NCBI GenBank assembly: GCA_016936415.1
Contig: JAFGXW010000018.1
Span: 1-43,442 of the forward strand
Direction: 5' to 3'
Origin: Bacilli bacterium
Lineage (GTDB): Bacteria > Bacillota_I > Bacilli_A > Izemoplasmatales > Izemoplasmataceae
DNA length: 43,442 nucleotides
Every line of letters begins with the position of its first letter. The stretch's first letter is position 1. This document shows positions 22,800 to 33,419 of this stretch, in pieces. The notes under the pieces are model-generated. The model did not search any database, was not told the origin of the DNA, and saw only the letters and a program-made list of their open reading frames with translations. The translations under genes were made by a program, and so were the position numbers.

Positions 22800-25700
22800 A
22801 TGACAAAAAAAATAATCATTATTACTCTATTACTTTCATTGTTATTCGGAACAAGAGTATTGTCTCACTTGAATAACATGGCATATGCGAAAAACCTGGA
22901 AGAAGAGGCTTCTTCATTAAAATATGATAGTATTGTTGAATCGAGTGCTACGTATTTAGAAGGTTATAGCGAAAGTAGTAGCTACTATGGTGTATATAAC
23001 TACTGGAAGGAAATCGGTATTGCTATCCCAGAAGAAATATATCATATATCTCAAAATGAAATCAGTGGTGGTGAAATTGTTTCCCCTGAAGATAGCTTTG
23101 GTGCTGAAACTAGCACGGTAAAAGTTACTCCCGGTCAAACAATTACATTCACGATTGATGTTTTAAATGAGGGGTTATATGAGTTCTCTATAGAAAACTA
23201 CTTGTTGGAGGAAACGTTATTAAGACCTTCATTGGCTGTGAAGATTAATGGTGATGTACAATACAATGAAATGTATAACTTAGAGTTACCGTTACAATGG
23301 GTTGTGGATAGTGAACCATTATTTGATCGTTTTGGTGATGAAATTACGCCAAATAGTTCACTATATAGTTCATGGGAAACAATTTTTTTGAATGACCCAA
23401 ATTATTTCTTTACGGAACCTCTTAAGTTTTTCCTTGCAGCTGGAGAAAACCAAATAACTATTTTGGTGAATGAAGGCTTTATCTTATTTGGGGATATCAC
23501 GATAGGAAATCTATCGACTGAAACTCGAACTTATTCCGAATACCAATCATTGGTATCCGATGCTCTTTCTGTGAATAAAAAAATCACGATTGAAGCAGAA
23601 CGATACACATTTGAGAGTAAACAAAATATTAGAGCAAAATTTCAAAGAAATCCTGCATTAACACCATATTCATATAAGAATCGAGTGTTAAATGTATTGG
23701 ATCAAACTTCTTATCGTAAAAGTGGAGATAGTGTGACCTATACGTTTGAAGTGGAAGAAACAGGAATTTATAATTTATCATTTAACTACATGCAAAGTGA
23801 AAATGAAGATCTATATAGTTCAAGATTAATTAAATTAGATGGGGAAGTGCCTTTTATTGATTTAGAAAGTTACGGGTTCCCTTATTCAAGAAGTTGGGCA
23901 AATGAAACGCTAAATAACAATGGAGTACCATATGATTTTTATTTAACTGCCGGAACACACACTTTAACAATGACTGCGGTTAATTCAAATGTGAATGATG
24001 TTTACCATCAATTGGTTGAAGTGTTAAGTGATATTAATGATTTGGCACGCGAAGTTAATAAAATCACTGGTGGTCTTACAGACCGCTACCGTAATTATAA
24101 ATTAGATGTCTATATTCCAAATATTATTTCAGAATTAACAAGACTTCGTGATGAAATAGTGAACGCTAAAACAGAGTTAATACAGATATATCAAACAAGT
24201 AATTCAGCTATCATTTCTGAGTTAGATGTTGCCATTAAATATATGAATCAATTTATTGATGATCCAAATGAAATTCCACCATTCCAATCTAGATTTAGTG
24301 TTGGGGATACTTCAATCTATGGAAGAATTAATATTATATTGCCTAGATTGATAGATAATCCTTTACAACTTGATAAAATATATGTTCATGGAGAAGGAAT
24401 GGAACTGCCAAAACCAAGTGCAAATATATTTGTCCGTGTTTGGGAGGGTATTAAAGCATTTACTTACTCATTCTTTGATCCTAAATATAACGAAGATTCT
24501 ACTGTGGATGATCAAACTGTAGAAGTTTGGGTCAGAAATTCTCGTTTGTATATTGAGGTTATGCAACGAATGATCGATGAAGATTTCACACCTGAAACAG
24601 GCATAAAAGTACAATTATCTGTTATGCCAGATGAAAATAAAATTGTGCTTGCTAACGCTGCAGGAACAACACCGGATGCAGCAATGGGATTATCTGTAAC
24701 AAGACCGTTTGAATTTGCTTTAAGAGGAATTGTTACTGATTTATCAGCATTAGATGGTTTTTACGAATTGAGCAATCAATTTAATTCTAGTTCATTTATT
24801 CCTTTTGTTTATGAAGAAGGAGTTTATTCTATCCCTGAAACACAAGATGTTAAACTGTTATTTTATCGAAAGGATGTAATGGAATTTCTAGGTGTAGAGC
24901 CTCCACAAACATGGGAGGAAGTGGTTAGTTTAATTCCGATAATGCAAAAATATAACTACTATTTCTATACACCACTAGGAGGAGACAATGCCTTTAAAAC
25001 ATTTGGAGAAACAACACCTTTTATCTATCAATTTGGTGGTGTTCTTTATAATGAAACAGGTGATAAAACTGTAATCAATGAAGATGCATCTTATGATGCT
25101 TTCGAGTTTATGACAGACTTGTTTAGTGTATATAATGTACCAATTACAACTTCAAATTTCTTCCAAAAATTCCGTGATGGACAAACTCCACTTGGAATAG
25201 GAGATGGAAATACCTATATTCAATTAAAATATGCTGCACCTGAATTAGCTGGGCAGTGGGGCGTGATTCCTATCCCTGGAATTGAGACTGATAAAGATGA
25301 AACAACATGTCCTGGTCCACTAAGTGATGATGGTCGTTGTATTGAACGTTGGGATCCGACGTATGGAACCAGTAGTATTATTTTCTCAGACTCTACCAAA
25401 AAAGACTTGGCATGGGAATATTTCTTATGGTGGTTTGAAAAAGATGTTCAAAGTGAATTTACGTATCAATTACAATCTTTATTGGGAGATGAATTTTTAT
25501 ATATGACTGCCAATATTGAAGCGTTTAGAACCAGTGCTTGGCCAAGTGATTCTAAATATGAAGTATTGGAACAATGGGAATGGGTTCGTACGACTGGACG
25601 AGTTCCTGGAGATTACTTACTAGAAAGAGAGTTAAGTAACGCTTGGAATAAAGTGGTAAATGACGGTGACAATGCCCGTGGGGCAATTGATGATGCAGTT

Positions 25701-25832
25701 ATTATTATCAACCGAGAATTAAAGCGTAAGTTAACTGAGTTTGGATACTTTGAGAATGGCGTGATGATTAAACCTTATACAGTACCTACTTCTGATACAA
25801 TTCATTTATGGCTAGAAAGAGGAGGTAATTAA
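22800..25832 (+). CDS. Large extracellular solute-binding protein fused to N-terminal CBM-like domains; no lipobox
   Basis: N-terminal hydrophobic segment without Cys; beta-rich CBM-like segments (ITIEAERYTFES..., GDSVTYTFEVEETGIYNLSFNYMQ); C-terminal SBP (KVQLSVMPDENKIVLANAAGTTPDAAMGLS). Confidence 0.8.
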   Translation: MTKKIIIITLLLSLLFGTRVLSHLNNMAYAKNLEEEASSLKYDSIVESSATYLEGYSESSSYYGVYNYWKEIGIAIPEEIYHISQNEISGGEIVSPEDSFGAETSTVKVTPGQTITFTIDVLNEGLYEFSIENYLLEETLLRPSLAVKINGDVQYNEMYNLELPLQWVVDSEPLFDRFGDEITPNSSLYSSWETIFLNDPNYFFTEPLKFFLAAGENQITILVNEGFILFGDITIGNLSTETRTYSEYQSLVSDALSVNKKITIEAERYTFESKQNIRAKFQRNPALTPYSYKNRVLNVLDQTSYRKSGDSVTYTFEVEETGIYNLSFNYMQSENEDLYSSRLIKLDGEVPFIDLESYGFPYSRSWANETLNNNGVPYDFYLTAGTHTLTMTAVNSNVNDVYHQLVEVLSDINDLAREVNKITGGLTDRYRNYKLDVYIPNIISELTRLRDEIVNAKTELIQIYQTSNSAIISELDVAIKYMNQFIDDPNEIPPFQSRFSVGDTSIYGRINIILPRLIDNPLQLDKIYVHGEGMELPKPSANIFVRVWEGIKAFTYSFFDPKYNEDSTVDDQTVEVWVRNSRLYIEVMQRMIDEDFTPETGIKVQLSVMPDENKIVLANAAGTTPDAAMGLSVTRPFEFALRGIVTDLSALDGFYELSNQFNSSSFIPFVYEEGVYSIPETQDVKLLFYRKDVMEFLGVEPPQTWEEVVSLIPIMQKYNYYFYTPLGGDNAFKTFGETTPFIYQFGGVLYNETGDKTVINEDASYDAFEFMTDLFSVYNVPITTSNFFQKFRDGQTPLGIGDGNTYIQLKYAAPELAGQWGVIPIPGIETDKDETTCPGPLSDDGRCIERWDPTYGTSSIIFSDSTKKDLAWEYFLWWFEKDVQSEFTYQLQSLLGDEFLYMTANIEAFRTSAWPSDSKYEVLEQWEWVRTTGRVPGDYLLERELSNAWNKVVNDGDNARGAIDDAVIIINRELKRKLTEFGYFENGVMIKPYTVPTSDTIHLWLERGGN

Positions 25833-25833
25833 G

Positions 25834-26736
25834 ATGCAAAACGACAAAGGAATTAAAAAAGCGTTTCAATCACCATATTTATTTATTGCACCTTATGCGA
25901 CACTGTTTATCTTAATTATTGCTCTTCCGGTTTTGGTAGCTATGGTTTTGAGTTTCACTTCATTTAATACGATTCAAACTCCTGTTTTTGTAGGGTTAAA
26001 GAATTATGTGGATATTTTCACTGGTGATACAGTATTTTTACAACATGCGGTATCTAATACCATTTTATTCAGTGTAATTGTTGGGCCAATTGGTTATATG
26101 ATGGCATTTTTCTTAGCTTGGATGCTTGCACAGGTACCACATAAAATTAGAACAATTTATGCTGTAATTATTTATTCACCATCGATTACTGGCGCAGTTA
26201 TGATGGCTTTTGTATGGCGTATTGTCTTTAGTGGTGATGAAACAGGGTACATGAATAATTTATTAATCAATTTCTTTGGTGTTGATTCACCAATTCAGTT
26301 TTTACAAGATGCTGATTACCTATTTCCTATTATGATTGTTGTATCATTATGGGGAAGCATGGGATTAGGCTTTTTAGCAATGCTTGCCGGGATTTTAAAT
26401 ATTGATCGAAGTTTGTATGAAGCAGCTGCGATTGATGGAATGAAAAACCGTTGGCAAGAAATTTTTTATATTACAATACCTTCCATTAAACCACAAATGC
26501 TCTTTGGTGCAGTTATGAGTATCATTGGAACTTTTAATGCTGCAGGATTGGCACAAGCTCTCGCTGGTGGTGGGGTTCCACCTCAATATGCTGGGTGGCT
26601 CATTGTAGACCATGCGAATGATTTTGGTTTCACAAGATTTGAAATGGGGTATGCAAGTGCCATTACAGTTATTCTTTTATTGATCGTGTTATTGTTCAAT
26701 AAGGTTGCTTACAAATTATTTGGAGAGAGGGGTTGA
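25834..26736 (+). CDS. Carbohydrate ABC transporter permease (MalF/UgpA type)
   Basis: Six TM helices; EAA loop EAAAIDGMKNRWQEIFYITIPSIKP. Confidence 0.92.
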   Translation: MQNDKGIKKAFQSPYLFIAPYATLFILIIALPVLVAMVLSFTSFNTIQTPVFVGLKNYVDIFTGDTVFLQHAVSNTILFSVIVGPIGYMMAFFLAWMLAQVPHKIRTIYAVIIYSPSITGAVMMAFVWRIVFSGDETGYMNNLLINFFGVDSPIQFLQDADYLFPIMIVVSLWGSMGLGFLAMLAGILNIDRSLYEAAAIDGMKNRWQEIFYITIPSIKPQMLFGAVMSIIGTFNAAGLAQALAGGGVPPQYAGWLIVDHANDFGFTRFEMGYASAITVILLLIVLLFNKVAYKLFGERG

Positions 26737-26740
26737 TACT

Positions 26741-27616
26741 ATGGCAAAATCAGGTATAACTTTTAATCCGGATCGTTTCCATAAAGACCAATGGCGTTTT
26801 CACGCTTTTCTTGGTGTGGTGTCGCTATTTATGGGATTGCCAATTATATTTATCGTAAACCATGCATTCAAACCATATAGTGAATTATTCGCTTATCCTC
26901 CAAAATTCTTTGTTAGAAGACCAACATTTGAAAACTTTTTACGATTGGCTACTTTTTCTTCTGAATCAGGTATTCCAATCAGCCGTTATATTTTTAATAG
27001 TATATTGGTAACAATTATTGTAATTATTGCAACAATCATCATTAGCAGTTTGGCAGCATTTGCGCTATCTAAATTAGATTTTAAAGGTAAAATTGCTCTA
27101 AATAAAATAAACACATTTAGTTTGATGTTTGTTCCTGTAGCTGTTGCAATACCTAGATTCTTGGTATTGATTAATATTGGAATATATAATACTTATTTTG
27201 CACACATTATTCCATTGCTTGCGATGCCAGTTGGTATTTTCTTGATTAAGCAATTTATGGATACCAATGTTCCAAAAGAATTAATTGAAGCAGCGAAAAT
27301 AGATGGGGCTGGGAACTGGCGCATTTATTGGAATATTGCTTTACCTTTGGTTATGCCAGCAATTGTTACAGTTGCTATTTTAGCATTTCAAGTTTCATGG
27401 GCAAATATGGAAGGTTCTAGTCTCTTTGTCGATAAAGAAGCGTTAAGAACTTTGCCATTCTATATGTCTACTGTTATATCACAGCAAGGAAACATCGTTG
27501 TTACTGCGGGTGTTGGAGCTGCTGCACAGTTGATAATGTTCATTCCTAACTTAATTATTTTCATCTTCATGCAAAATAAAGTTATGGCGTCAATGGCGCA
27601 ATCAGGTATCAAATAA
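26741..27616 (+). CDS. Carbohydrate ABC transporter permease (MalG/UgpE type)
   Basis: EAA loop EAAKIDGAGNWRIYWNIALPLVMP; ATG 26741. Confidence 0.92.
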   Translation: MAKSGITFNPDRFHKDQWRFHAFLGVVSLFMGLPIIFIVNHAFKPYSELFAYPPKFFVRRPTFENFLRLATFSSESGIPISRYIFNSILVTIIVIIATIIISSLAAFALSKLDFKGKIALNKINTFSLMFVPVAVAIPRFLVLINIGIYNTYFAHIIPLLAMPVGIFLIKQFMDTNVPKELIEAAKIDGAGNWRIYWNIALPLVMPAIVTVAILAFQVSWANMEGSSLFVDKEALRTLPFYMSTVISQQGNIVVTAGVGAAAQLIMFIPNLIIFIFMQNKVMASMAQSGIK

Positions 27617-30012
27617 TGAAAAAATTTAATGTAAATCGCGCAGTAGCAACTATATTATTTATGAGCATAGTCACTATTATGTTAATATCGACAACTAGTA
27701 GTGTTTTTGCAAGTAGTACACCTTATTATACCTATACAACCGACAACGAATTTGGCTGGGTTAAAACAAGTGATGCCTATACGCCTGCAGGTCAAATTTT
27801 AAGTGCTGGAGGAGAAGCTTTCAAAACACCTGAGTATGTTTATGTTGATCATGAAGATTATGTATATATTACAGATTCTGGTGTATCAAAAGTGTATATA
27901 TTTGATAAAGATTTGAATTATGTAGATACCATGGAGTACTATGAATCAGCTATTGGTTTAAAGGATGGATTCCAAGCTGTTAATAGTGTGTTTGTTACGG
28001 AAGATAAAATCTATATCCCAGACTCTTTCCGTAAATGTGTATTTATTTTTGATCGTGAGAAAACCTTGAATCGTGAACAACAATATAATCTTTGGATGGA
28101 TGATGTTGACGGTAATGAAGAAATCTCATCAGGTGATTTATTCTACTTAAGTGAAGAAGTGGATGGGGAACAAGTTCCTATGGGAACACCTGTGTATGAA
28201 GTTGAAGTTACTGGACTAACCGAAGACGACAACAAGATTGTTGATTTTAAAGATTATGTAACAAATGAAGTCATGTTTACGAAAATTGATAAAGACGAAA
28301 TGCGTGGAAAATTTTTAAGTTGGGTTACCGCGGAATATGAGTCAAAAACATTGTTAATGTATACCATGTATGCATCAAAAAATGTTCCGATTCAAATCAT
28401 CAAGACACCTGAAGCACCTGTGTTTATTGAAGGATATACATTTGCACCTAAAAAAATCGCTGTAGATACTAGAGGGAATATGTATATTGTTGGTGCACAA
28501 TCCGATAATGGATTAATCATGTTGAACTATGAAGGTGAATTTTTGACTTTCTTTGGAGGTAACCCATTAAGAACGCCATTTATTGATCAAGTAAGATCGT
28601 TATTATTAAGTGAAGTTCAAAAGAAAAAACTCCGTGAAGAGTCGCAAATTTACATTGATTATGTGAGTAGTGTTGCGATTGATAAGAAGGGATTTATCTA
28701 TACAGTTACTTCAACATTAGAAGATAATGTTATAAAAAAATACAATGTATCAGGTAGAAACTACTTTAGTAATGATGCAGCAGGATGGGTTGGTGCTGTT
28801 GATTTATGGGTTGGTAATTATGGAAATGTTGTTGTTGTCGAAGAATTTGGTTGGATTAATGAGTACAATTCTGATGGACAACTGATCTTTAGTTTTAGTG
28901 TTAGTGATCGTGGGATCGATCGTGAAGGACTACTTAGTTTACCAAAGAGTATCGCCATTAGTTCGGAAGATAAGCTATATGTAGTTGATCAGGGGAATAA
29001 ACTACTTCAAGTATATGAACCAACAGAGTTTGCAAATGCTGTGCACACTGCTTTACAAGCATATCAAGATGGTGACGAAGCTCTTGCAAAACAAAATTGG
29101 AGTTATTCTTTAGAATATGCAACAGTATTTGATTTAGCGCATATTGGGCTTGGTGATGCTTACGTAAGACAAGAAGATTATGCTGCTGCACTTCGTGAAT
29201 ATCAATTGGCTTCATATAAAGTTGGTATATCGGATACATATTGGCAAGTTAGACAAGATTGGATGGAACAAAACTTAGAGACTGTTTTTACCGTTATTAT
29301 TGCGTTTGTTGTGTTACAGTGGATTCTTCGTTTTGTGAATAAGAGATATTTGTTTACCAAAAAAATTGGAACCAAAATACAGGAACTTAGAAAGAAAAAT
29401 AGTGTGATTGATGAGTTGTTCTATATTCCAAAATTTATCAAAAACCCATTGGATGGTTTTTATCAAATCAAACGTAAAAATCGAGTTTCTGTCAAAACAG
29501 CAAGTATTATTTACTTTGGTTTAGCATTGGTATTTGTGATGTACTATGAATTGACAAATGTAATATTTATTGAGGACTCTAATCCGAATATTTTATATGA
29601 ATTATTGATTTTAGCAAGTGTGTTAATCCTTTGGGTAGTTGCTAATTATTTCGTTTGCCTTATTAATGATGGAGAAGGATCGTTTAAAAATGTATATGTT
29701 TCTACAGCGATGAGCTTTACTCCAATATTCTATGTCATTCCTGCATTAATATTACTGAGTAATGTTTTGACTTACCAAGAAGCAGTATTCTATAGTGTAC
29801 CAATGACATTTACAATGATATGGGTTGCAATCTATTTCTTCTTCATGATTAAGGAAATTCATAATTATGAAGTCGGAGAAACCATGGGTATTATTTTTAA
29901 GAGTATGTTTACAATGTTGATTATGGGTATTTTTATCTTCGTAGTCTACTCACTAAATAGTCAAATTTTCACTGTCTCAACTGAGATAGCTAGGGAGATG
30001 ATTGAAAGATGA
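27616..30012 (+). CDS. Membrane protein: extracellular NHL/beta-propeller repeats, TPR-like segment, C-terminal YIP1-like multi-TM domain
   Basis: Signal peptide; repeats FKTPEYVYVDHEDYVYITDSGVSKVYIFD and LLSLPKSIAISSEDKLYVVDQGNKLLQVYEP; TPR-like GLGDAYVRQEDYAAALREYQLA; several C-terminal TMs after IPKFIKNPLDGFYQIKRKNR. Confidence 0.8.
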   Translation: MKKFNVNRAVATILFMSIVTIMLISTTSSVFASSTPYYTYTTDNEFGWVKTSDAYTPAGQILSAGGEAFKTPEYVYVDHEDYVYITDSGVSKVYIFDKDLNYVDTMEYYESAIGLKDGFQAVNSVFVTEDKIYIPDSFRKCVFIFDREKTLNREQQYNLWMDDVDGNEEISSGDLFYLSEEVDGEQVPMGTPVYEVEVTGLTEDDNKIVDFKDYVTNEVMFTKIDKDEMRGKFLSWVTAEYESKTLLMYTMYASKNVPIQIIKTPEAPVFIEGYTFAPKKIAVDTRGNMYIVGAQSDNGLIMLNYEGEFLTFFGGNPLRTPFIDQVRSLLLSEVQKKKLREESQIYIDYVSSVAIDKKGFIYTVTSTLEDNVIKKYNVSGRNYFSNDAAGWVGAVDLWVGNYGNVVVVEEFGWINEYNSDGQLIFSFSVSDRGIDREGLLSLPKSIAISSEDKLYVVDQGNKLLQVYEPTEFANAVHTALQAYQDGDEALAKQNWSYSLEYATVFDLAHIGLGDAYVRQEDYAAALREYQLASYKVGISDTYWQVRQDWMEQNLETVFTVIIAFVVLQWILRFVNKRYLFTKKIGTKIQELRKKNSVIDELFYIPKFIKNPLDGFYQIKRKNRVSVKTASIIYFGLALVFVMYYELTNVIFIEDSNPNILYELLILASVLILWVVANYFVCLINDGEGSFKNVYVSTAMSFTPIFYVIPALILLSNVLTYQEAVFYSVPMTFTMIWVAIYFFFMIKEIHNYEVGETMGIIFKSMFTMLIMGIFIFVVYSLNSQIFTVSTEIAREMIER

Positions 30013-32324
30013 TGAAAAAACTAATGTTATTTTTAGTAATTCCAAGTGTAATTTTTGGTGTTTTTGCTCTTTCTAGAATCGTTTCTGCGAAAGAAATTGA
30101 TTATGACGTTTTATATGGAAATTCATTACACGATGTTGATTATATTGGAAATACCTATATTGAAACCGTAGACAAAGATTTAATGAATTATAATGTTGTG
30201 ATTCCTCCTTCATTTGTTTTAATGAGTGAAGATGACACATTACAACTATATTTAGAAGAAGAAACGTTGGCAATTGCTGTTAGAGTGAAAGCCAATGGAT
30301 ATGTTTATTCATCTTATAATTTTAACGATTCTTTTGCTGGAAAAGGGGCTTCAGTAGTTAATCCAATTAAGTCAGGTGTTGTGCTTGATTTATACAAAGA
30401 AAGTACACCAACCTCACAGTCATATCTTGATGAAAAAGAAGTATTTATTGATGGTGTATCAACGGTATCTCAAATTGCAAAATCTGTGATAACTCCAACA
30501 TTAAATGGCTTTAAAGCTGCCATTGATTTTGATAATCCAGAATTAATGATCAAGTTTGATTTATATGTAGAAATTATTCAAGGGGAATTGGTAGTAAATA
30601 TCCCAAATGATTCCATTATTGAATACAATCCAAACTTATGGGTAACAGGAGAAGAATATTACTCTCTACGTAATATTGTCTTATTCCCTTATTTTGGAAG
30701 TACAAAATCGGTTAACGATGGTTATGTAGTGATTCCTGATGGAAGCGGTGCGTTAATCTCACTTGAAGCTTCGCCTGATATCAAGGCTTCGTTTACACTT
30801 GATGTGTATGGAGATGATTTGGGATACTCTTCTCCAGCATTTCGTACGAGAGCTTTGAGTGTAAAAGATGTAGCACGTATCACGATGCCTATCTATGGTA
30901 TGGTACATGATGTCGGAAATACTGGTTTCTTGGTGATTAGTGAATCTGGTGCAAATTATGGACTATTGAACTTTAAATCAGCTGGAATCATCAATGATTA
31001 TTATAATACGTATTTTAGTTACCGTTACCGTGAAAGCTATGAACAATATCAGTCGCGAGCAAACGAAGACCAATATCGTATCTCATTACAAGAAGAATTA
31101 GACCAATATGATTTGACTCAAAAGTATGTGTTCCTAAGTGGAGAAGAAGCATCTTATGTTGGAATGGCAAAAGCATATCAAAATTATTTGCTTGATTCAA
31201 ATCAATTAGGAGATAAAAGACGAAGTATATATTCCGAAACACCGACAAAAATTGATTTTATAGGTGCGGAGATTACCAATGGAATCTTATCTTCAAAAAC
31301 ACAAGAAGTTACAACATATAATGAAATAGTTGAAATTTTAAAGGAACTAAAAAATGATGGGTATTCTGAATTGATTGGTTCATTAAAAACTTATAATATG
31401 AGTAAGGATAGTTATCGTTTTGATATTTATCGTCAACTTGGTGGAAAAAGTGATTTTGAAAATATGTTGAAGTATATGGCGGATAATGACATTCCATTTA
31501 GTTATTATTCAGATTATGTAAGAAGTTATGCTGACTATTCAAAAATGCATGCACAAACATTAAGCAAACGATCGATTTATTACATTGAGCTATCTTGGAT
31601 GTTTTATGCACATAATACCGTTTCAGCAAAATACTATATGGATTTTGCAAAGGACGATGTGGATGAGTTAAGCAAGTACAATATTAACAGTATTGCACTA
31701 GCAGGTTTTGATCGTTCTATTTTTACTAGTTATAAAAATCGTGTTATTTTCAGCAATGAGAATATGGATTTGATTATGGAAACGCTCGCCTATTTAAATG
31801 AGCAAGAGATTCATACGAACTTGTATTTGCCAGATGCGTATTTGTATCAATATGTAGATGAGTATTATGATGCACCAATTGGTTCATCAGAGTTTAGTTT
31901 CCAAGCAGCAACGATTCCGTTTTTACAGTTGGTTGTTGGTGGGTATATGGATATGTATTCTCCATATTTAAACTTTGTTTCTGATGAAACGACATCATTG
32001 CTACGCATGGTTGAATTTGGTGTATTCCCAAGTTATGTTTTAACGGGATCTTCACCATATGTGTTGAAAAATACTAACTCTAGTAATGTTTATATCAGTG
32101 AGTATAGTGTTTTATCAAGAAGAATTGGTGATTATTATAATTTAATTAATGAGGGATTAACAGCCACAATTGGATTAGAAATGACAGACCACACATTTCT
32201 AGCTGAAGGTGTTAGTATGGTTGAATATGATAATTCAACACAAATAATTATCAACTATAATACAGTTGATGTCACCATAGGCTCAATCATCGTTCCGAGC
32301 CAAGGATATGTGGTGATACCATGA
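30009..32324 (+). CDS. DUF5696-like secreted protein
   Basis: Signal peptide; large C-terminal domain with VVIPDGSGALI and position beside YIP1/permease genes, which I associate with DUF5696; no family search run. Confidence 0.65.
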   Translation: MMKKLMLFLVIPSVIFGVFALSRIVSAKEIDYDVLYGNSLHDVDYIGNTYIETVDKDLMNYNVVIPPSFVLMSEDDTLQLYLEEETLAIAVRVKANGYVYSSYNFNDSFAGKGASVVNPIKSGVVLDLYKESTPTSQSYLDEKEVFIDGVSTVSQIAKSVITPTLNGFKAAIDFDNPELMIKFDLYVEIIQGELVVNIPNDSIIEYNPNLWVTGEEYYSLRNIVLFPYFGSTKSVNDGYVVIPDGSGALISLEASPDIKASFTLDVYGDDLGYSSPAFRTRALSVKDVARITMPIYGMVHDVGNTGFLVISESGANYGLLNFKSAGIINDYYNTYFSYRYRESYEQYQSRANEDQYRISLQEELDQYDLTQKYVFLSGEEASYVGMAKAYQNYLLDSNQLGDKRRSIYSETPTKIDFIGAEITNGILSSKTQEVTTYNEIVEILKELKNDGYSELIGSLKTYNMSKDSYRFDIYRQLGGKSDFENMLKYMADNDIPFSYYSDYVRSYADYSKMHAQTLSKRSIYYIELSWMFYAHNTVSAKYYMDFAKDDVDELSKYNINSIALAGFDRSIFTSYKNRVIFSNENMDLIMETLAYLNEQEIHTNLYLPDAYLYQYVDEYYDAPIGSSEFSFQAATIPFLQLVVGGYMDMYSPYLNFVSDETTSLLRMVEFGVFPSYVLTGSSPYVLKNTNSSNVYISEYSVLSRRIGDYYNLINEGLTATIGLEMTDHTFLAEGVSMVEYDNSTQIIINYNTVDVTIGSIIVPSQGYVVIP

Positions 32325-33415
32325 GAAAAGTGATGAGAAGTATAAAGAGTGGTCTCTTAAAAACAAAACATTTTGTTGTTTCAGTTTTGGAAAAAGCGAT
32401 GAATTTTATTGGTAACTTATATGATTCAAAGCCTATTTTTGCTGTTAGAAGTTTTATTGTAAAAATATTGAAATTCATCATAGTTGTGCCTTGTGTCTGG
32501 TTCTATCAACACGTAATAGACAAAACTGTAGGTAAACTAATCAAAAAATCGTGGTTTAAGGCAACATTCGCACAAAAAAGAGCAATTACAGGTTATTTAT
32601 TTGTTCTGCCTTGGATTATCGGGTTTGTAGGGTTAGTAGTTTACCCATTTGGTAGAATCGTTTATATGAGCTTAAATAATGTTAGTTTATATCAACAAAA
32701 TTATACGTTTGACTGGGTTGGGTTACGAAATTTTGAAAGAATATTATTTGAAGATATTGATTTTGTTCTTGAGATTCAAAACTTTATCGTAAGGGTCTTA
32801 TTGTACTCACCAGTAATTATTACGCTTTCCATTATTATAGCAATGTTATTGAACCAAAATATTAAAGGAAAAGGTTTCTTTAGAATGGTATTCTTCTTAC
32901 CAATCATTATTCTAAATGGTGAATTACTTGAGAATATGAGTAACTATGGTGGTATGGATATTAATTTAAGTTTCTTTGTTATTGATATAATCACTACCAT
33001 TGTTCCACACTCAGCATTGGACTTATTTGTTGGTCTGTTTGAAATTATTATTGAAATACTTTGGTATTGTGGTGTTCCAATCTTAATCTTCTTAGCCATG
33101 TTGCAAAAAGTAGATAAAAGTCTATATGAAGCAGCATCTATTGATGGGGCAAACAGTTGGAGTATATTCTGGAAAATTGTACTACCTGCCATTTATCCGG
33201 CAATTAGTGTTTCCATCATTTTCATCGTTGTATTTCTAGCAAACTTTGATGGAAATCCGATTAATCTATTAATTTTACAGTCTAAGAATGACGGTTCACG
33301 TCGAGACGGATATGCTTCGGCAATGGCTCTAATTTATGCATCACTTCAAATTGTAATAATTTCCTTATTATTCTTACTAACAAGAGATCGCTCAAGTAAA
33401 AAGGAAAGGGTGTGA
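32321..33415 (+). CDS. Carbohydrate ABC transporter permease with ~90-aa basic N-terminal extension
   Basis: EAA loop EAASIDGANSWSIFWKIVLPAIYP; ATGA overlap with upstream gene. Confidence 0.9.
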   Translation: MRKVMRSIKSGLLKTKHFVVSVLEKAMNFIGNLYDSKPIFAVRSFIVKILKFIIVVPCVWFYQHVIDKTVGKLIKKSWFKATFAQKRAITGYLFVLPWIIGFVGLVVYPFGRIVYMSLNNVSLYQQNYTFDWVGLRNFERILFEDIDFVLEIQNFIVRVLLYSPVIITLSIIIAMLLNQNIKGKGFFRMVFFLPIIILNGELLENMSNYGGMDINLSFFVIDIITTIVPHSALDLFVGLFEIIIEILWYCGVPILIFLAMLQKVDKSLYEAASIDGANSWSIFWKIVLPAIYPAISVSIIFIVVFLANFDGNPINLLILQSKNDGSRRDGYASAMALIYASLQIVIISLLFLLTRDRSSKKERV

Positions 33416-33419
33416 GAAG

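Noticed and set aside
28958-29239. 93-aa minus-strand ORF in the NHL/YIP1 gene
   Set aside because: His/Leu/Gln-rich antisense translation without start signals; explained by reverse-frame composition.
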